Positions 50,060 through 59,276 of a stretch of 64,000 bases of DNA are shown piece after piece. Positions within the stretch are counted from its first letter, which is position 1. Each line of letters begins with the position of its first letter. The translations under genes and the position numbers were made by a program. Source of the stretch: Patiria pectinifera. Taxonomy: Eukaryota; Echinodermata; Asteroidea; Valvatida; Asterinidae. The notes under the pieces were generated by a model that was not told where the DNA came from, did no database searches, and was given only the letters and a program-made list of their open reading frames with translations. The stretch is from NCBI GenBank assembly GCA_029964075.1, contig CM057141.1, forward strand, positions 12,834,001 to 12,898,000, in the 5' to 3' direction.

Positions 50060-50938
50060 GGCCAACAAGCTGACAAATCAGCAAGGCTTCAGCTTTCAAA
50101 CTTTTTGAGTGAGCCCCAGACGTATGTACATGATGCCCCCTGTTTCGTTTTTGTGCAGTGAGTCCCATAGCAAGGGCTTTCAGCGCCAGCCGACATGGCT
50201 CTCATGTGTCGCGGTCTAAAGGTGCCTCAAAATAGACGGATTGTGACAAACTGTAGCTTGTTGGATAGCAGATGAATAGGCCAGCAAGCTGACAAATCGG
50301 CAAAGCTTCAGACTTGAAACTTTTGGAGTGAGCCCCAGACATAGGTACATGATGCCCCCAGTCTCGTTTTTGTGCCGTACGTCCCATAGCAAGGGCTGTC
50401 AGCGCCAGCCGACATGGCTCTCATATGTCGCGGTCTAAAGGTACCTTAACATGGATGGAATTTGACAAACTATAGCTTGTTGGATAGCAGATGAATAGGC
50501 CTACAAGCTGACAAATTGGCAAGGCTTCAGACTTGAAACTTTTGGAGTGAGCTTCAGACGTAGGTACATGATGCCCCAGTTTCATTTTTGTGCAGTAAGT
50601 CCCATAGCAAGCGCTGTCAGCGCCAGCCGGCATGGCTCTCATGTGTCGCGGTTTAAAGGTACCCTTACATGAACGGATTTTGACAAACTGTAGCTTGTTG
50701 GATAGTGGATGAATAGGCCTACAGCTGACAAATCGGCAAGGCTTTAGACTTGAAACTTTTGGAGTGAGCCTCAGACGTAGGTACATGATGCCCCCAGTTT
50801 CGTTTTTGTGCAGTAAGTCCCATAGCAAGGGCTGTCAGCGCCAACCGACATGGCTCTCATTCCGCGGTCTAAAGGTATTTTAACATAGACGGATTTTGAC
50901 AAACTATACCTTGTTGGATAGCGGATTAATAGACAAAT
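50060..50938 (-). repeat. 219-bp satellite array, right end
   Basis: Four diverged monomers after the fold-back element. The last one decays within gatagcggattaatagacaaatcg, and satellite sequence does not resume in the window. Confidence 0.94.
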
Positions 50939-51045
50939 CGTGTTGGAGCGGGGGGGGGGTGTTTGCATTTTTTTGACGGATTTCGATGATTTTTTTTTTT
51001 TTTTGGACAGGCGAGCTGGGGGACCCTCCCCCTGGATCCGCCCCT
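50939..51045. mobile_element. Fragment of a GGATCCGC-type MITE (right half)
   Basis: It has the same order as the right half of the MITE at 48,312-48,688: a G-run, gtttgcattttttt, a T-run, ggacaggcgagctgggggacc, then ccctggatccgcccctgca. The left half is missing, presumably replaced at the satellite junction. Confidence 0.65.
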
Positions 51046-51170
51046 GCACCTCCTCGATCGTTTTGCGCAATGCATGATCGAGTGCAATGACATCGGGGAT
51101 AACCCTGCATTTCTTCAGAAGCTTTCGGCAGCAGCACGCGCCTTCCGCCGCTGCGCCCCCCGTCTTCTGA
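51046..51170 (-). other. Unexplained coding-like fragment
   Basis: On the minus strand this GC-rich stretch reads FQKTGGAAAEGACCCRKLL followed by KKCRVIPDVIALDHALRK without a stop. It contrasts with AT-rich surroundings. I do not recognise it. It is bounded by a MITE end and by the second satellite, so any gene it came from is truncated on both sides. It may equally be chance. Confidence 0.15.
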
Positions 51171-54100
51171 AAGGCTAACCCCCTTGCAATTTTTGTCAAT
51201 TTTCTTCAAAACATGACTCGTAAGGGACCCTCAAACACATTCCAACTCAATTTAGAGACAGATATATCATTAAAAAAAATTTTAAATTAAAACCTCTTGC
51301 AATTTTTGTCAATTTTCGTCAAAAAAATGAAAATGCTCCAAACTTCCTGGAAAGACCCCTAAGGGCCCCGGGAACACATTCCATCTTGATTTAGGGTGAG
51401 ATATATCATTAAAAGTAATTCATATTTTAGCCAATTTTTTATAGAAAAATTGTAAGGCTAACCTTTTGCAATGTTTGTCAATTTTGGTCAAGAAATGAAA
51501 ATGCTCCAAACTTCCTGGAAGGACTCCTAAGGGACCCTCAAACACTTTCCCACTCCATTAAGGGACATATATCATTAAAAAGAAATTCATATTTTAGCCA
51601 AATATTATGAAAAATGTAAGGTTAACTCCTTGCAATTTTTGTCAATTTTGGCCCAAAAAAATGAAATTGCTCTAAACTTCCTGGAAAGACTCTTGAGGGG
51701 ACCCTCGAACACATTCCAACTCGGTTCAGGGACAGATATATCATTAAAAAGAAATTCATATTTTAGCCTAATTTTATTTAAAAAAATGTAAGGCTAACCC
51801 CTTGCAATTTTTGTCAATTTTGGTCAAAAAAATTAAATGCTTCAAACTTCATGGAAAGACTCCTAAGGGACCCTCGAACACATTTCAACTCGATTCAGGG
51901 ACAGATATATCTTGAAAAAGAAATTCATTTTTAGCCAAATTTTATGAAAAATGTAAAGCTAACCCCTTGCAATTTTTGTCGATTTTCTTCAAAATACGAA
52001 AATTCTCCAAACTTCGTCAAAAAATTAAATGCTTCAAACTCCATGGAAAGACTCTTAAGGAACCCTCGAACACATTCCAACTCAATTTAGGGACAGATAT
52101 ATCATTAAAAAGAAATTCATATTTTAGCCAATTTTTATGAAAACTGTGAGGCTAACCTCTTGTAATTTTTGTCAATTTTCGTCAAAAAAATGAAAATGCT
52201 CCAAACTTCCTGGAAAGACCCCTAAGGGCCCCGGGAACACATTCCATTTTGATTGAGGGATATATATATTATTAAAAAGTAATTCATATTTTAGCCAATT
52301 TTTTATAGAAAAATTGTAAGGCTAACCCCTTGCAATGTTTGTCAATTTTTGTCAAGAAATGAAAATGCTCCAAACTTCCTGGAAGGACTCCTAAGGGGCC
52401 CTCAAACACATTCCCACTCCATTAAGGGACAGATATATCATTAAAAAGAAATTCATATTTTAGCCAAATATTGTGAAAAATGTAGGGTTAACTCCTTGCA
52501 ATTTTTGTCAATTTTGGTCAAAAAATGAAATTGCTCTAAACTTCCTGGAAAGACTCTTGAGGGGACCCTCGAACACATTCCAACTCGTGTCAGTGACAGA
52601 TATATCATTAAAAAGAAATTCATATTTTAGCCTAATTCTATAAAAAAAAATGTAAGGCTAACCCCTTGCAATTTTTGTCAATTTTGGTCAAAAAATTAAA
52701 TGCTTCAAACTTCATGGAAAGACTCTTAAGGAACCCTCGAACACATTCCAACTCGATTCAGGGACAGATATATCTTGAAAAAGAAATTCATTTTTAGCCA
52801 AATTTTATGAAAAATGTAATTTTTGTCGATTTTCTTCAAAATACGAAAATTCTCCAAACTTCGTCAAAAAATTAAATGCTTCAAACTTCATGGAAAGACT
52901 CTTAAGGAACCCTTAGGGCCCCTGGAACACATTCCATTTCGATTTAGGGAGGGATGTAACATTAAAAAGTAATTCATATTTTAGCCAATTTTTATAGAAA
53001 AATTGTAAGGCTAACCCCTTGCAATGTTTGTCAATTTTGGTCAAGTAATGAAATTGCTCCAAACTTCCTGGAAGGACTCCTAAGGGACCCTCAAACACAT
53101 TCCCACTCCATTAAGGGACACATATATCATTAAAAAGAAATTCCTATTTTAGCCAAATATTATGAAAAATGTAAGGCTAACCCCTTGCAATTTTTGTCAA
53201 TTTTGGTCAAAAAATTAAATGCTCCAAACTTCCTGGAAGGACTCCTAAAGGACCCTAGAACGCAATCCGACTTGATCTAGGGACAGATATATCTTGAAAA
53301 AAATATTCATATTTAGCCAAATTTTATGAAAAATGTAAGGCTAACCCCTTGCAATTTTTGTCAATTTTCGTCAAAAAATGAAATTGCTCCAAACTTCCTG
53401 GAAAGATACCTGAGGGGACCCTCGAACACATTCCAACTCGATTCAGGGACGATTATATCATTAAAAAGAAATTCATATTTTAGCCTAATTTTATTTAAAA
53501 AAATGTAAGGCTAACCCCTTGCAATTTTTGTCAATTTTGGTAAGAAAATTAAATGCTTCAAACTTCATGGAAAGACTCTTAATAAGGAACCCTTGAACAC
53601 ATTCCAACTCGATTTAGGGACAGATATATCATTAAAGAGAAATTCATATTTTAGCCAATTTTTATGAAAACTGTAAAGCTAACCTCTTGCAATTTTTGTC
53701 AATTTTCGTCAAAAAAAATGAAAATGCTCCAAACTTCCTTGAAAGACCCCTAAGGGCCCCTGGAACACATTCCATTTCGATTTAGGGAGAGATATATCAT
53801 TAAAAAGTAATTCATATTTTAGCCAATTTTTATTTAAAAAATTTAATGTTTGTCAAATTTGGTCAAACAAAATAAATTGCTCCAAACTTCCTGGAAAGAC
53901 CCCTAAGGGCCCCTGGAACACATTCCATTGCGATTTAGGGACAGATATATCATTAAAAAGAAATTCATATTTTAGCCAAATATTATGAAAAATGTAAGGT
54001 TAACTCCTTGAAATGTTTGTCAATTTTCGTCAAAATATAAAAATGCTCCAAACTTCCTGGGACACTGTAACACATTCCAACTCGATTTAGGGACAGAAAT

Positions 54101-54677
54101 ATCATTAAAAAGAAAATCATATTTTAGCTAATTTTTATGAAAAATGTTAGGCTAACCCATTGGAATTTATGTCAAATTGTAAGGCTAACCCCTTGCAATG
54201 TTTGCCAATTTTGGTCAAAAAATGAAAATGCTCCAAACTTCCTGGAAGATCTCCTAAGGGACCCTCAAACACATTCCCACTCGATTTAGGGACAGATATA
54301 TCATTAAAAAGAAATTAATATTTTAGCCAAATATTATGAAAAATGTAAGGTTAACTCCTTGCAATGTTTGTCAATTTTCGTTAAAAAATAAAATTGCTCC
54401 AAACTTCCTGGAATGACTCCTAAGGGACCCTGGAACACATTCCAACTCGATTTAGGGACACATATATCATTAAAAAGAAAATCATATTTTAGTTAATTTT
54501 TATGAAAAATGTAAGGCTAGCCCCTTGCAATTTTTGTCAATTTTCTACAAAATATGAAAATTCTCTAAACTTCCTGGAAAGACTCGTAAAAAACCCTGGA
54601 GCACATTCCAACTCGATTTTGGGACACATATATCATTAAAAAGAAAATCATATTTTAGCCAATTTTTATGAAAAATT
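51171..54677 (+). repeat. Second satellite, about 168-bp AT-rich monomer
   Basis: About 20 tandem degenerate monomers. Landmarks in order are: aaggctaaccccttgcaat, tttgtcaattttggtcaaaa, atgctccaaacttcctgg, aaagactcctaagggaccct, acacattccaactcgattta, gggacagatatatcatt, aaaaagaaattcatatttta, gccaatttttatgaaaaatg. Successive tgtaagg landmarks are about 164-172 bp apart, with some truncated or partly duplicated units (near 52,000 and 52,830). It is unrelated in sequence to the 219-bp satellite. Stops in every frame rule out coding. Confidence 0.95.
51291..53020 (+). repeat. Five-monomer higher-order repeat (about 862 bp) of the second satellite
   Basis: A distinctive monomer with cctcttgcaatttttgtc, acccctaagggccccggg and aacacattccat appears at 51,291 and about 52,154, followed in both places by the same series (tagaaaaattgtaaggc, cttcctggaaggactcc, tgctctaaacttcc, aattaaatgcttcaaac, aaattctccaaacttcgtc). 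A third, less exact copy starts near 53,683. Confidence 0.75.
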
Positions 54678-54833
54678 CCCCCCCCCACGTCTTTAACTGA
54701 TAAATCGATTTTTTTTTTGCCCCCTTTAGAAAAGGTCCTAGCTGGCGACGCCCATGGGTTGTGCACATCACTCTTTGTTGGAAACGCGTCACATTCTCTG
54801 GCGCATGGCGGCGAGTTCGATCCAGACGTAGAC

Positions 54834-54992
54834 ATGTCTTCCTCGTCAGAAATTATATCTTGGGGGTTCAGAGATCACAAGGAATATTTCGCTAACGGAC
54901 AGAAGCAGCACAGCGCAGTATGCAAGTCATGTGGGCTGGGGATTTCAGAGAAGTCTGAAACAACTTTACCAAACAAAAACAACACTTTTTAA
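54834..54992 (+). pseudogene. Truncated BED-type zinc finger, hAT transposase remnant
   Basis: The frame from this ATG begins MSSSSEIISWGFRDHKEYF and contains AVCKSCGLGI, then TTLPNKNNTF and a stop. The W-x-F...YF...A-V-C-x2-C spacing with a following T-T-x-N is the first half of a BED finger as found at the N terminus of hAT transposases and ZBED proteins; the HxxxH half is lost. It lies 280 bp from a hAT-like terminus at 55,275, so it is best read as the 5' coding end of an internally deleted element. An upstream in-frame ATG at 54,717 follows a pyrimidine tract, so the true start is uncertain. Confidence 0.5.
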
Positions 54993-55084
54993 TATGTGTG
55001 CATGTTAAATTTCTTGGAATACTGGGTAATTACTTTACATATTAAATGCAAATAACGGTGCTATTTTCCATAATGCTATAGATA

Positions 55085-55275
55085 AAAAATGTACTCGGGA
55101 TGTACTCGATATCTTTGTACTCGTACTTGGCCCGTACTCGGACTCTGAAAAAACTCGAATTCGGATTTTTGGCCGAGGACTCGACTAAAAAGTACTCGGA
55201 CTCGGCCCGTACTCGGCACTGTGTGTACTCGGAAAAGTTTGTACTCGAGTTTTTTGGTACTCGACTACAACACTG
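55085..55275. mobile_element. hAT-like right end with GTACTCG array
   Basis: About ten copies of (t/a)actcg/gtactcg in 190 bp, ending gactacaacactg. The reverse complement of the end, CAGTGTTGTAGTCGAG, matches the left end at 55,692. The next eight bases are ctccacaa. Subterminal repeated motifs and a CAGTGTTG terminus are usual for hAT elements. Confidence 0.7.
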
Positions 55276-55691
55276 CTCCACAAAGAGTGCTTTATTCATG
55301 TTCAAAGTGACTTGAAGTGACAAGTTTGCGCAATTTGTACAGTGTATTTCTTTAAATCAAATTCAGTACAATGTGTTTTTCTTGAGTTATCATCTCCACA
55401 AACTGTGTGTTATTTTTGTTTACCTAATGCCGACTTCGTTTGGGCAGATCGTGATCCGCGTTGCTTTACGGTGGTGACCACTATTTGTGTAGCGCGCCCT
55501 CTATTGGAAGAAATTGATGTTGGTAAAATGTACGGGAGTGCCCTTACACACTGTAGCTTTTTGTTGTGTTCATTTTTCTCTTCAAATGTTTTTGTTCATT
55601 TTTAAAACTTTTGTGTCGTACATCACGATGAATTATAGGACGCAATTTGAATTTAATGCAATTTTGTTTACTTGATTTATCGTCTCCACAA
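55276..55691. other. 416-bp spacer flanked by identical 8-mers
   Basis: The sequence between two hAT ends that point away from it. It starts with ctccacaa (55,276-55,283) and ends with ctccacaa (55,684-55,691). A third copy sits at about 55,391 within a degenerate 33-bp direct repeat (cttgagttatcatctcc / cttgatttatcgtctcc). No gene is seen. Confidence 0.55.
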
Positions 55692-55915
55692 CAGTGTTGG
55701 AGTACTCGTACTCGAACTCGAACTCGAGTACAACTCGAGTACCAATAAGTACTTGGCCCGTACTCGATCATAAGTACATGTACTCGGAAAAAAAAAACAA
55801 GTACTCGGCACGTACTCGTAATTTTGAACTCGGGCTCGTCCCTTAACTCGACAAATTGTACTCGATGAACTCGATCCCAGTCGCGCGGTACTCGAAAGAA
55901 AATTCGGATTTTTTC
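55692..55915. mobile_element. hAT-like left end with GTACTCG array
   Basis: It starts cagtgttggagtactcg, followed by more than a dozen actcg/gtactcg motifs. It belongs to the same family as 55,085-55,275 in opposite polarity. The rest of this copy is not recognisable downstream; the array ends near gcgcggtactcg. Confidence 0.7.
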
Positions 55916-56645
55916 GATACTAATTATTCGATACTAAAGTTTGACCAAAAATTTCACAGAGTGTATATGAAAATGATGAAAGTATTGCGCTGTATTCTTT
56001 ATCGACTCTAAATCGAGTGTTCGTGAATGGGTATTTTTTTACTGTCCTATTCTCACTGAATACTACAAGAATACCAGCGAAATAAACCGCAACCTTCTTT
56101 TCGTGGGCTTCATGTGCGTTCATCACACGAGGCATTTTCTAACTAACAAGGCGCGGAAAGATCGTATCCGTGGGGAAGAGGTTGTGCCATGGGCGTCGCG
56201 GGGGGGGGCAAGGGGGGGCGCGAATTCATAGTGGTGTAAATTTAATGAGTGGGGGGCTGGCGGCAAAATGTCCCTTTCCCCTCTAAAACTGATAAATTGA
56301 GAATTTGTTGAAAAATACAAGGATTTTTGGGATTTTAGCGCCCCTAGTGTAATGCCGTGCATGTCCTGGTGGTATGCTGTCTACATTTTCATAGTCGTTT
56401 TTTTCCGGAAATTAAGGATGAGAACTTCCAGTTCATATTATTTTTCACGAAAATAATGTTTGATAACAGGCTGACGAAGGACTGTTGGGAACAGCGAACG
56501 GAATAGGCCTATAGGTCTGATATACAGTGTTAACAAACAAATCCGTAAGAAAAGATAGTTTTCTTTTTAAAGACGTCTGAACGATTTTAAAATAGTAGTA
56601 GGGGAGTTGAGAATCTGTGTCTGTCAAAATACAAAGAGTAGAAGT
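55916..56645. other. Intergenic, repeat debris, no gene seen
   Basis: A tandem attcgatacta pair at the left, then unassigned sequence. Near 56,188-56,350 is a short element-like piece with gggcgtcgcggggggggg and ttttagcgcccctagtg, similar in style to other GC-run repeats but without clear terminal repeats. Confidence 0.45.
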
Positions 56646-56826
56646 CAGGCGCAGATCCCCTGAGAGGGGTTCAAACCTCCCCCCGCCAACCCCAACCCCG
56701 CTCTGACGCACAAAAAAATGTATAACCATTATAATAATGATAAGGTCCGCCTGTCCGCAACAATCGGATATAAACATCTCTAACGGGCCTGACCACCCCC
56801 CGCCAAAATTCCAAGTTCCGCCCCTG
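56646..56826. mobile_element. Short GGATCCGC-type MITE
   Basis: The left end caggcgcagatccc and the right end gttccgcccctg are diverged inverted copies of the family seen at 48,312 and 57,996, with the shared inner phrases ggttcaaacctcc and ctctgacgcacaaaaa. No target duplication is visible. Confidence 0.55.
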
Positions 56827-57073
56827 CACGCCTGATGTCTTTTTCAAAAAAGGCCTGCATAATAATAGTTTCCATTGTTGCGTAATGGGAAGGGCGTTTA
56901 GCACACGTACGCCTACGACTAATGAGGCTGCCGTATACAATTTTTCGAAGAAATGAAAACCAGTGGGCTCATTATTTCCCGAAATGTCAACTTCTTTTCG
57001 TCCATGGAGCCCAAACAGATGGACCCACCAATGTGCCACGTTTCTCCGTCAATTATTTTGAGAACTCTAAGAA

Positions 57074-57151
57074 AGCCAAATGGCCCAGTGGTTAGATTCA
57101 CCGTCCACGCATCGCGCGGGGCACGGGTTCGAATCCCGTCGGTGTCTTTTT
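57074..57151 (+). ncRNA. tRNA-like sequence with A and B boxes (SINE head or tRNA pseudogene)
   Basis: TGGCCCAGTGGTTAGATTC fits a Pol III A box of the Glu/Ser tRNA type. GGTTCGAATCC (57,126-57,136) is a perfect B box inside a 5-bp T stem (ACGGG/CCCGT). A TTTTT stretch follows at 57,147. The anticodon arm folds poorly and the 7-bp acceptor stem does not pair in the normal register, so this is not a sound tRNA gene. A tRNA-derived SINE promoter or a decayed tRNA is more likely. Confidence 0.5.
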
Positions 57152-57528
57152 GGTTTTAATCACACTCGTTCAGTCATTGTATAAGATGTTTAATTTCCCG
57201 TCGTAAAATACCAACAGTACCTTAGCTTAACCGGTAAGCACTGCTGTTGGTACTGTCCGTGAGTTCCAGGTTGGCGCCTTCGTACAGGTTCAGGGCATTT
57301 GGTCCACTCGGAGGATCAGGGCTTAGGGGCCGCCCTGTTCCTCCCTTAGCTCTTTGCTTTTACATGGTGCCTGGCCCTCCGGGGTTATATGGATGGACAG
57401 GGAAGGAAGTGTGTATTGGTCGGGGACGCCGAGACCCCGGAAGAGAACTAAGGGATTGGCTGGGGCATTGTTATGGCTCAGACCGATCCCTGAAAGCTTG
57501 ACTAGCACATAACTTTTTGATTTTTTTT
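57152..57528 (+). repeat. Possible SINE body downstream of the tRNA-like head
   Basis: A relatively GC-rich segment ending in a T-rich run (gatttttttt) after a long AT-rich tract. It includes a 9-bp inverted repeat, taccaacag/ctgttggta (about 57,209-57,253), around a sequence with a second A-box-like string (tagcttaaccggtaag). Boundaries are inferred. I do not recognise the family. Confidence 0.3.
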
Positions 57529-57995
57529 ATCCTCTATCTTTTATACTTTGGTTTAGTTTGATATTTACATCTGCTCGGCAGATGTACGGTAGTTTTGAAA
57601 ACGAAACAGAGGTCTATGTCATGAATCAATGAATCATAATTGACTATAATTAAAACGGAGTTTCGTTCGATCAATATGACTACCATTATAAATGGCGCAA
57701 TTTCCAATTGACGTAAAAACGCCATATTATACCGGGGAATAAATACAGACGTACATTGTAATATAAACATTATTTACATCTTTCAAATAACGTTTCTTCA
57801 ATTGTGAACATTCCCAACAAATATAGTATTTCTCAAAACAGGGGAACAAAACGCAAGATAGCAAAGTCCGTCACCCTTAAACTGGAAATTAAAAATGAAA
57901 AACAAAGTACAATAATGTACAATAAGGATTGAACTGGAAAACAATCTATGGCATGGGGCTTTTACTGACTTGCTTTTTCTACAGTCAGTAACATG
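57529..57995. other. Intergenic, nothing recognised
   Basis: AT-rich sequence with scattered short frames on both strands and no domain, repeat structure or RNA signature that I can support. Confidence 0.5.
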
Positions 57996-58606
57996 CAGGC
58001 GCGGATCTTGAGAAAGGTTTTTTTTTGGGGGGGGGGGGGTTCGAACCCCTCCACTGCTCTGACACAAAAAGTAAAGCTATTCTACAGCGGTTATTAACAC
58101 TAGGCACATATCACAGAATATGCATATACCCCCTAAGAAAGCAGCCAATGTCCGTATTTTTGTGCAAAGCGGACATTATTACCAGTAAACAGTTTAAGCG
58201 TGTCAGAGGGGGGGGGGGGGGGGTGTTTCGCATTTTATTCCACGGATTTCTATGAATTTTGTTTTTGGACAGAACTGGGCATGGGCACGCGAGGGGGCAA
58301 GGGGGGGGGGGGCGCTTGCAAAAAAAAACCCAACCAAAAACCAAAAAGAGAAAAAGAGGCGCAAAGTCATAGTGGGGCTCGTATCATACTCTCAATGCAT
58401 TGGGGGCGTGCTGTTCAAATCCGACGATTTTTAACACTATATCACAGCGTAGTGTAAATATACCCACTAACCAAGCTGGCTCTGTCCGTATTTTGTGCAA
58501 AGGCTGACATTACCAGTACCAAATGTTTGGGTGTCAGAGCAGGGGGGGGGGTTACATTTTGATACATTTCTATGGAAATACAAACAATTTTGACAGATCT
58601 GCGCCT
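57996..58606. mobile_element. GGATC-type MITE, longer composite copy
   Basis: The left end caggcgcggatcttg is inverted at the right end gatctgcgcct. Inside, the block tgtcagag...G-run...catttt...ttttgacag occurs twice (58,200-58,272 and 58,530-58,600), as do tgtccgtatttttgtgcaaa and cacagaat/cacagcg phrases, so one copy has been duplicated or nested. Long G and A runs. No coding capacity. Confidence 0.6.
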
Positions 58607-58650
58607 AATACCAATGCACGGAGAATCTTTTTCGAAGAAAAGTGAAACCA

Positions 58651-58866
58651 AGATCGCCCAAATCGGTCCAGTAGCTTTTGTTCTAAAGCCTATTTTGTGA
58701 AGCAAGGTGGGGGTCATTTTTGTCCCGATGAATTACTAAACCGCGCCCGGGAATTTGACTTGCATTGTAAATTGACAGAGGGATTCTTATGTAATAAAAC
58801 CCGCATGAAAGAAGTGTGCTTCACAAAATAGGCTCTGCAGCAAAAACTACTGGACCGAATCGGGAT
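58651..58866. mobile_element. Inverted-repeat element, about 45-bp arms
   Basis: 58,657-58,704 (cggtccagtagcttttg ... gcctattttgtgaagca) is repeated in reverse complement at 58,817-58,862 (tgcttcacaaaataggc ... ctactggaccga) with roughly 80 percent identity, around a spacer of about 110 bp. The fold is MITE-like. No target duplication was identified. Confidence 0.55.
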
Positions 58867-58905
58867 ATTCTGGTATCATAATTTTTTCTAAAAGGATTCT
58901 TCGTG

Positions 58906-59276
58906 AATGGACCGATCCAGTAAGCTCCGCCCAGTGCGCACGTGGGCAAATTAACACGTGCTCCTCTCCAATCCGGTTCTTTAGTAAAAACGTCATACAC
59001 GCACGCGCACCGCTGATTACTTGCGCCCATTGGATAAACACTTACGTTGCGTTAGCTTCCGGTTCCAATGGTTCCATTGCTACTTAATGGTCAGTGGGCG
59101 TGGTTTAAACTGAACTGACGTCACACTAACGAACCGGATGCCACACTGCATTTTCCTTCCGCGCGCATCATACGCGCGTGCACGCATGTCGGACTTTAGT
59201 GCACGCACGTCGGACATAAATCACGGCTGTGATTGGTCAGAACACCATGGGGCGGTGCTTACTGGATCGGTCCATT
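58906..59276. mobile_element. 371-bp MITE with 27-bp terminal inverted repeats
   Basis: The left end (aatggaccgatccagtaagc, then nccgccc) and the right end are inverted copies matching at 26 of 27 positions. The interior is rich in CpG and in promoter-like strings: tgacgtca, ccaat in both orientations, gggcgtgg, tgcgcacgtg. Whether these act as a promoter is unknown. No clear target duplication. Confidence 0.68.

Noticed and set aside
1..50938. CRISPR-like array, because of regular repetition
   Set aside because: There are no short repeats with unique spacers; the whole 219-bp unit is repeated and the context is eukaryotic.
56671..57101. Minus-strand frames (HIGGSICLGSMDEKKLTF and others) as an exon
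   Set aside because: Two overlapping frames look equally plausible, no family is recognised, and no paired splice sites support either.
57074..57151. Functional tRNA gene
   Set aside because: A and B boxes are good but the acceptor stem and anticodon arm do not form in the normal register.
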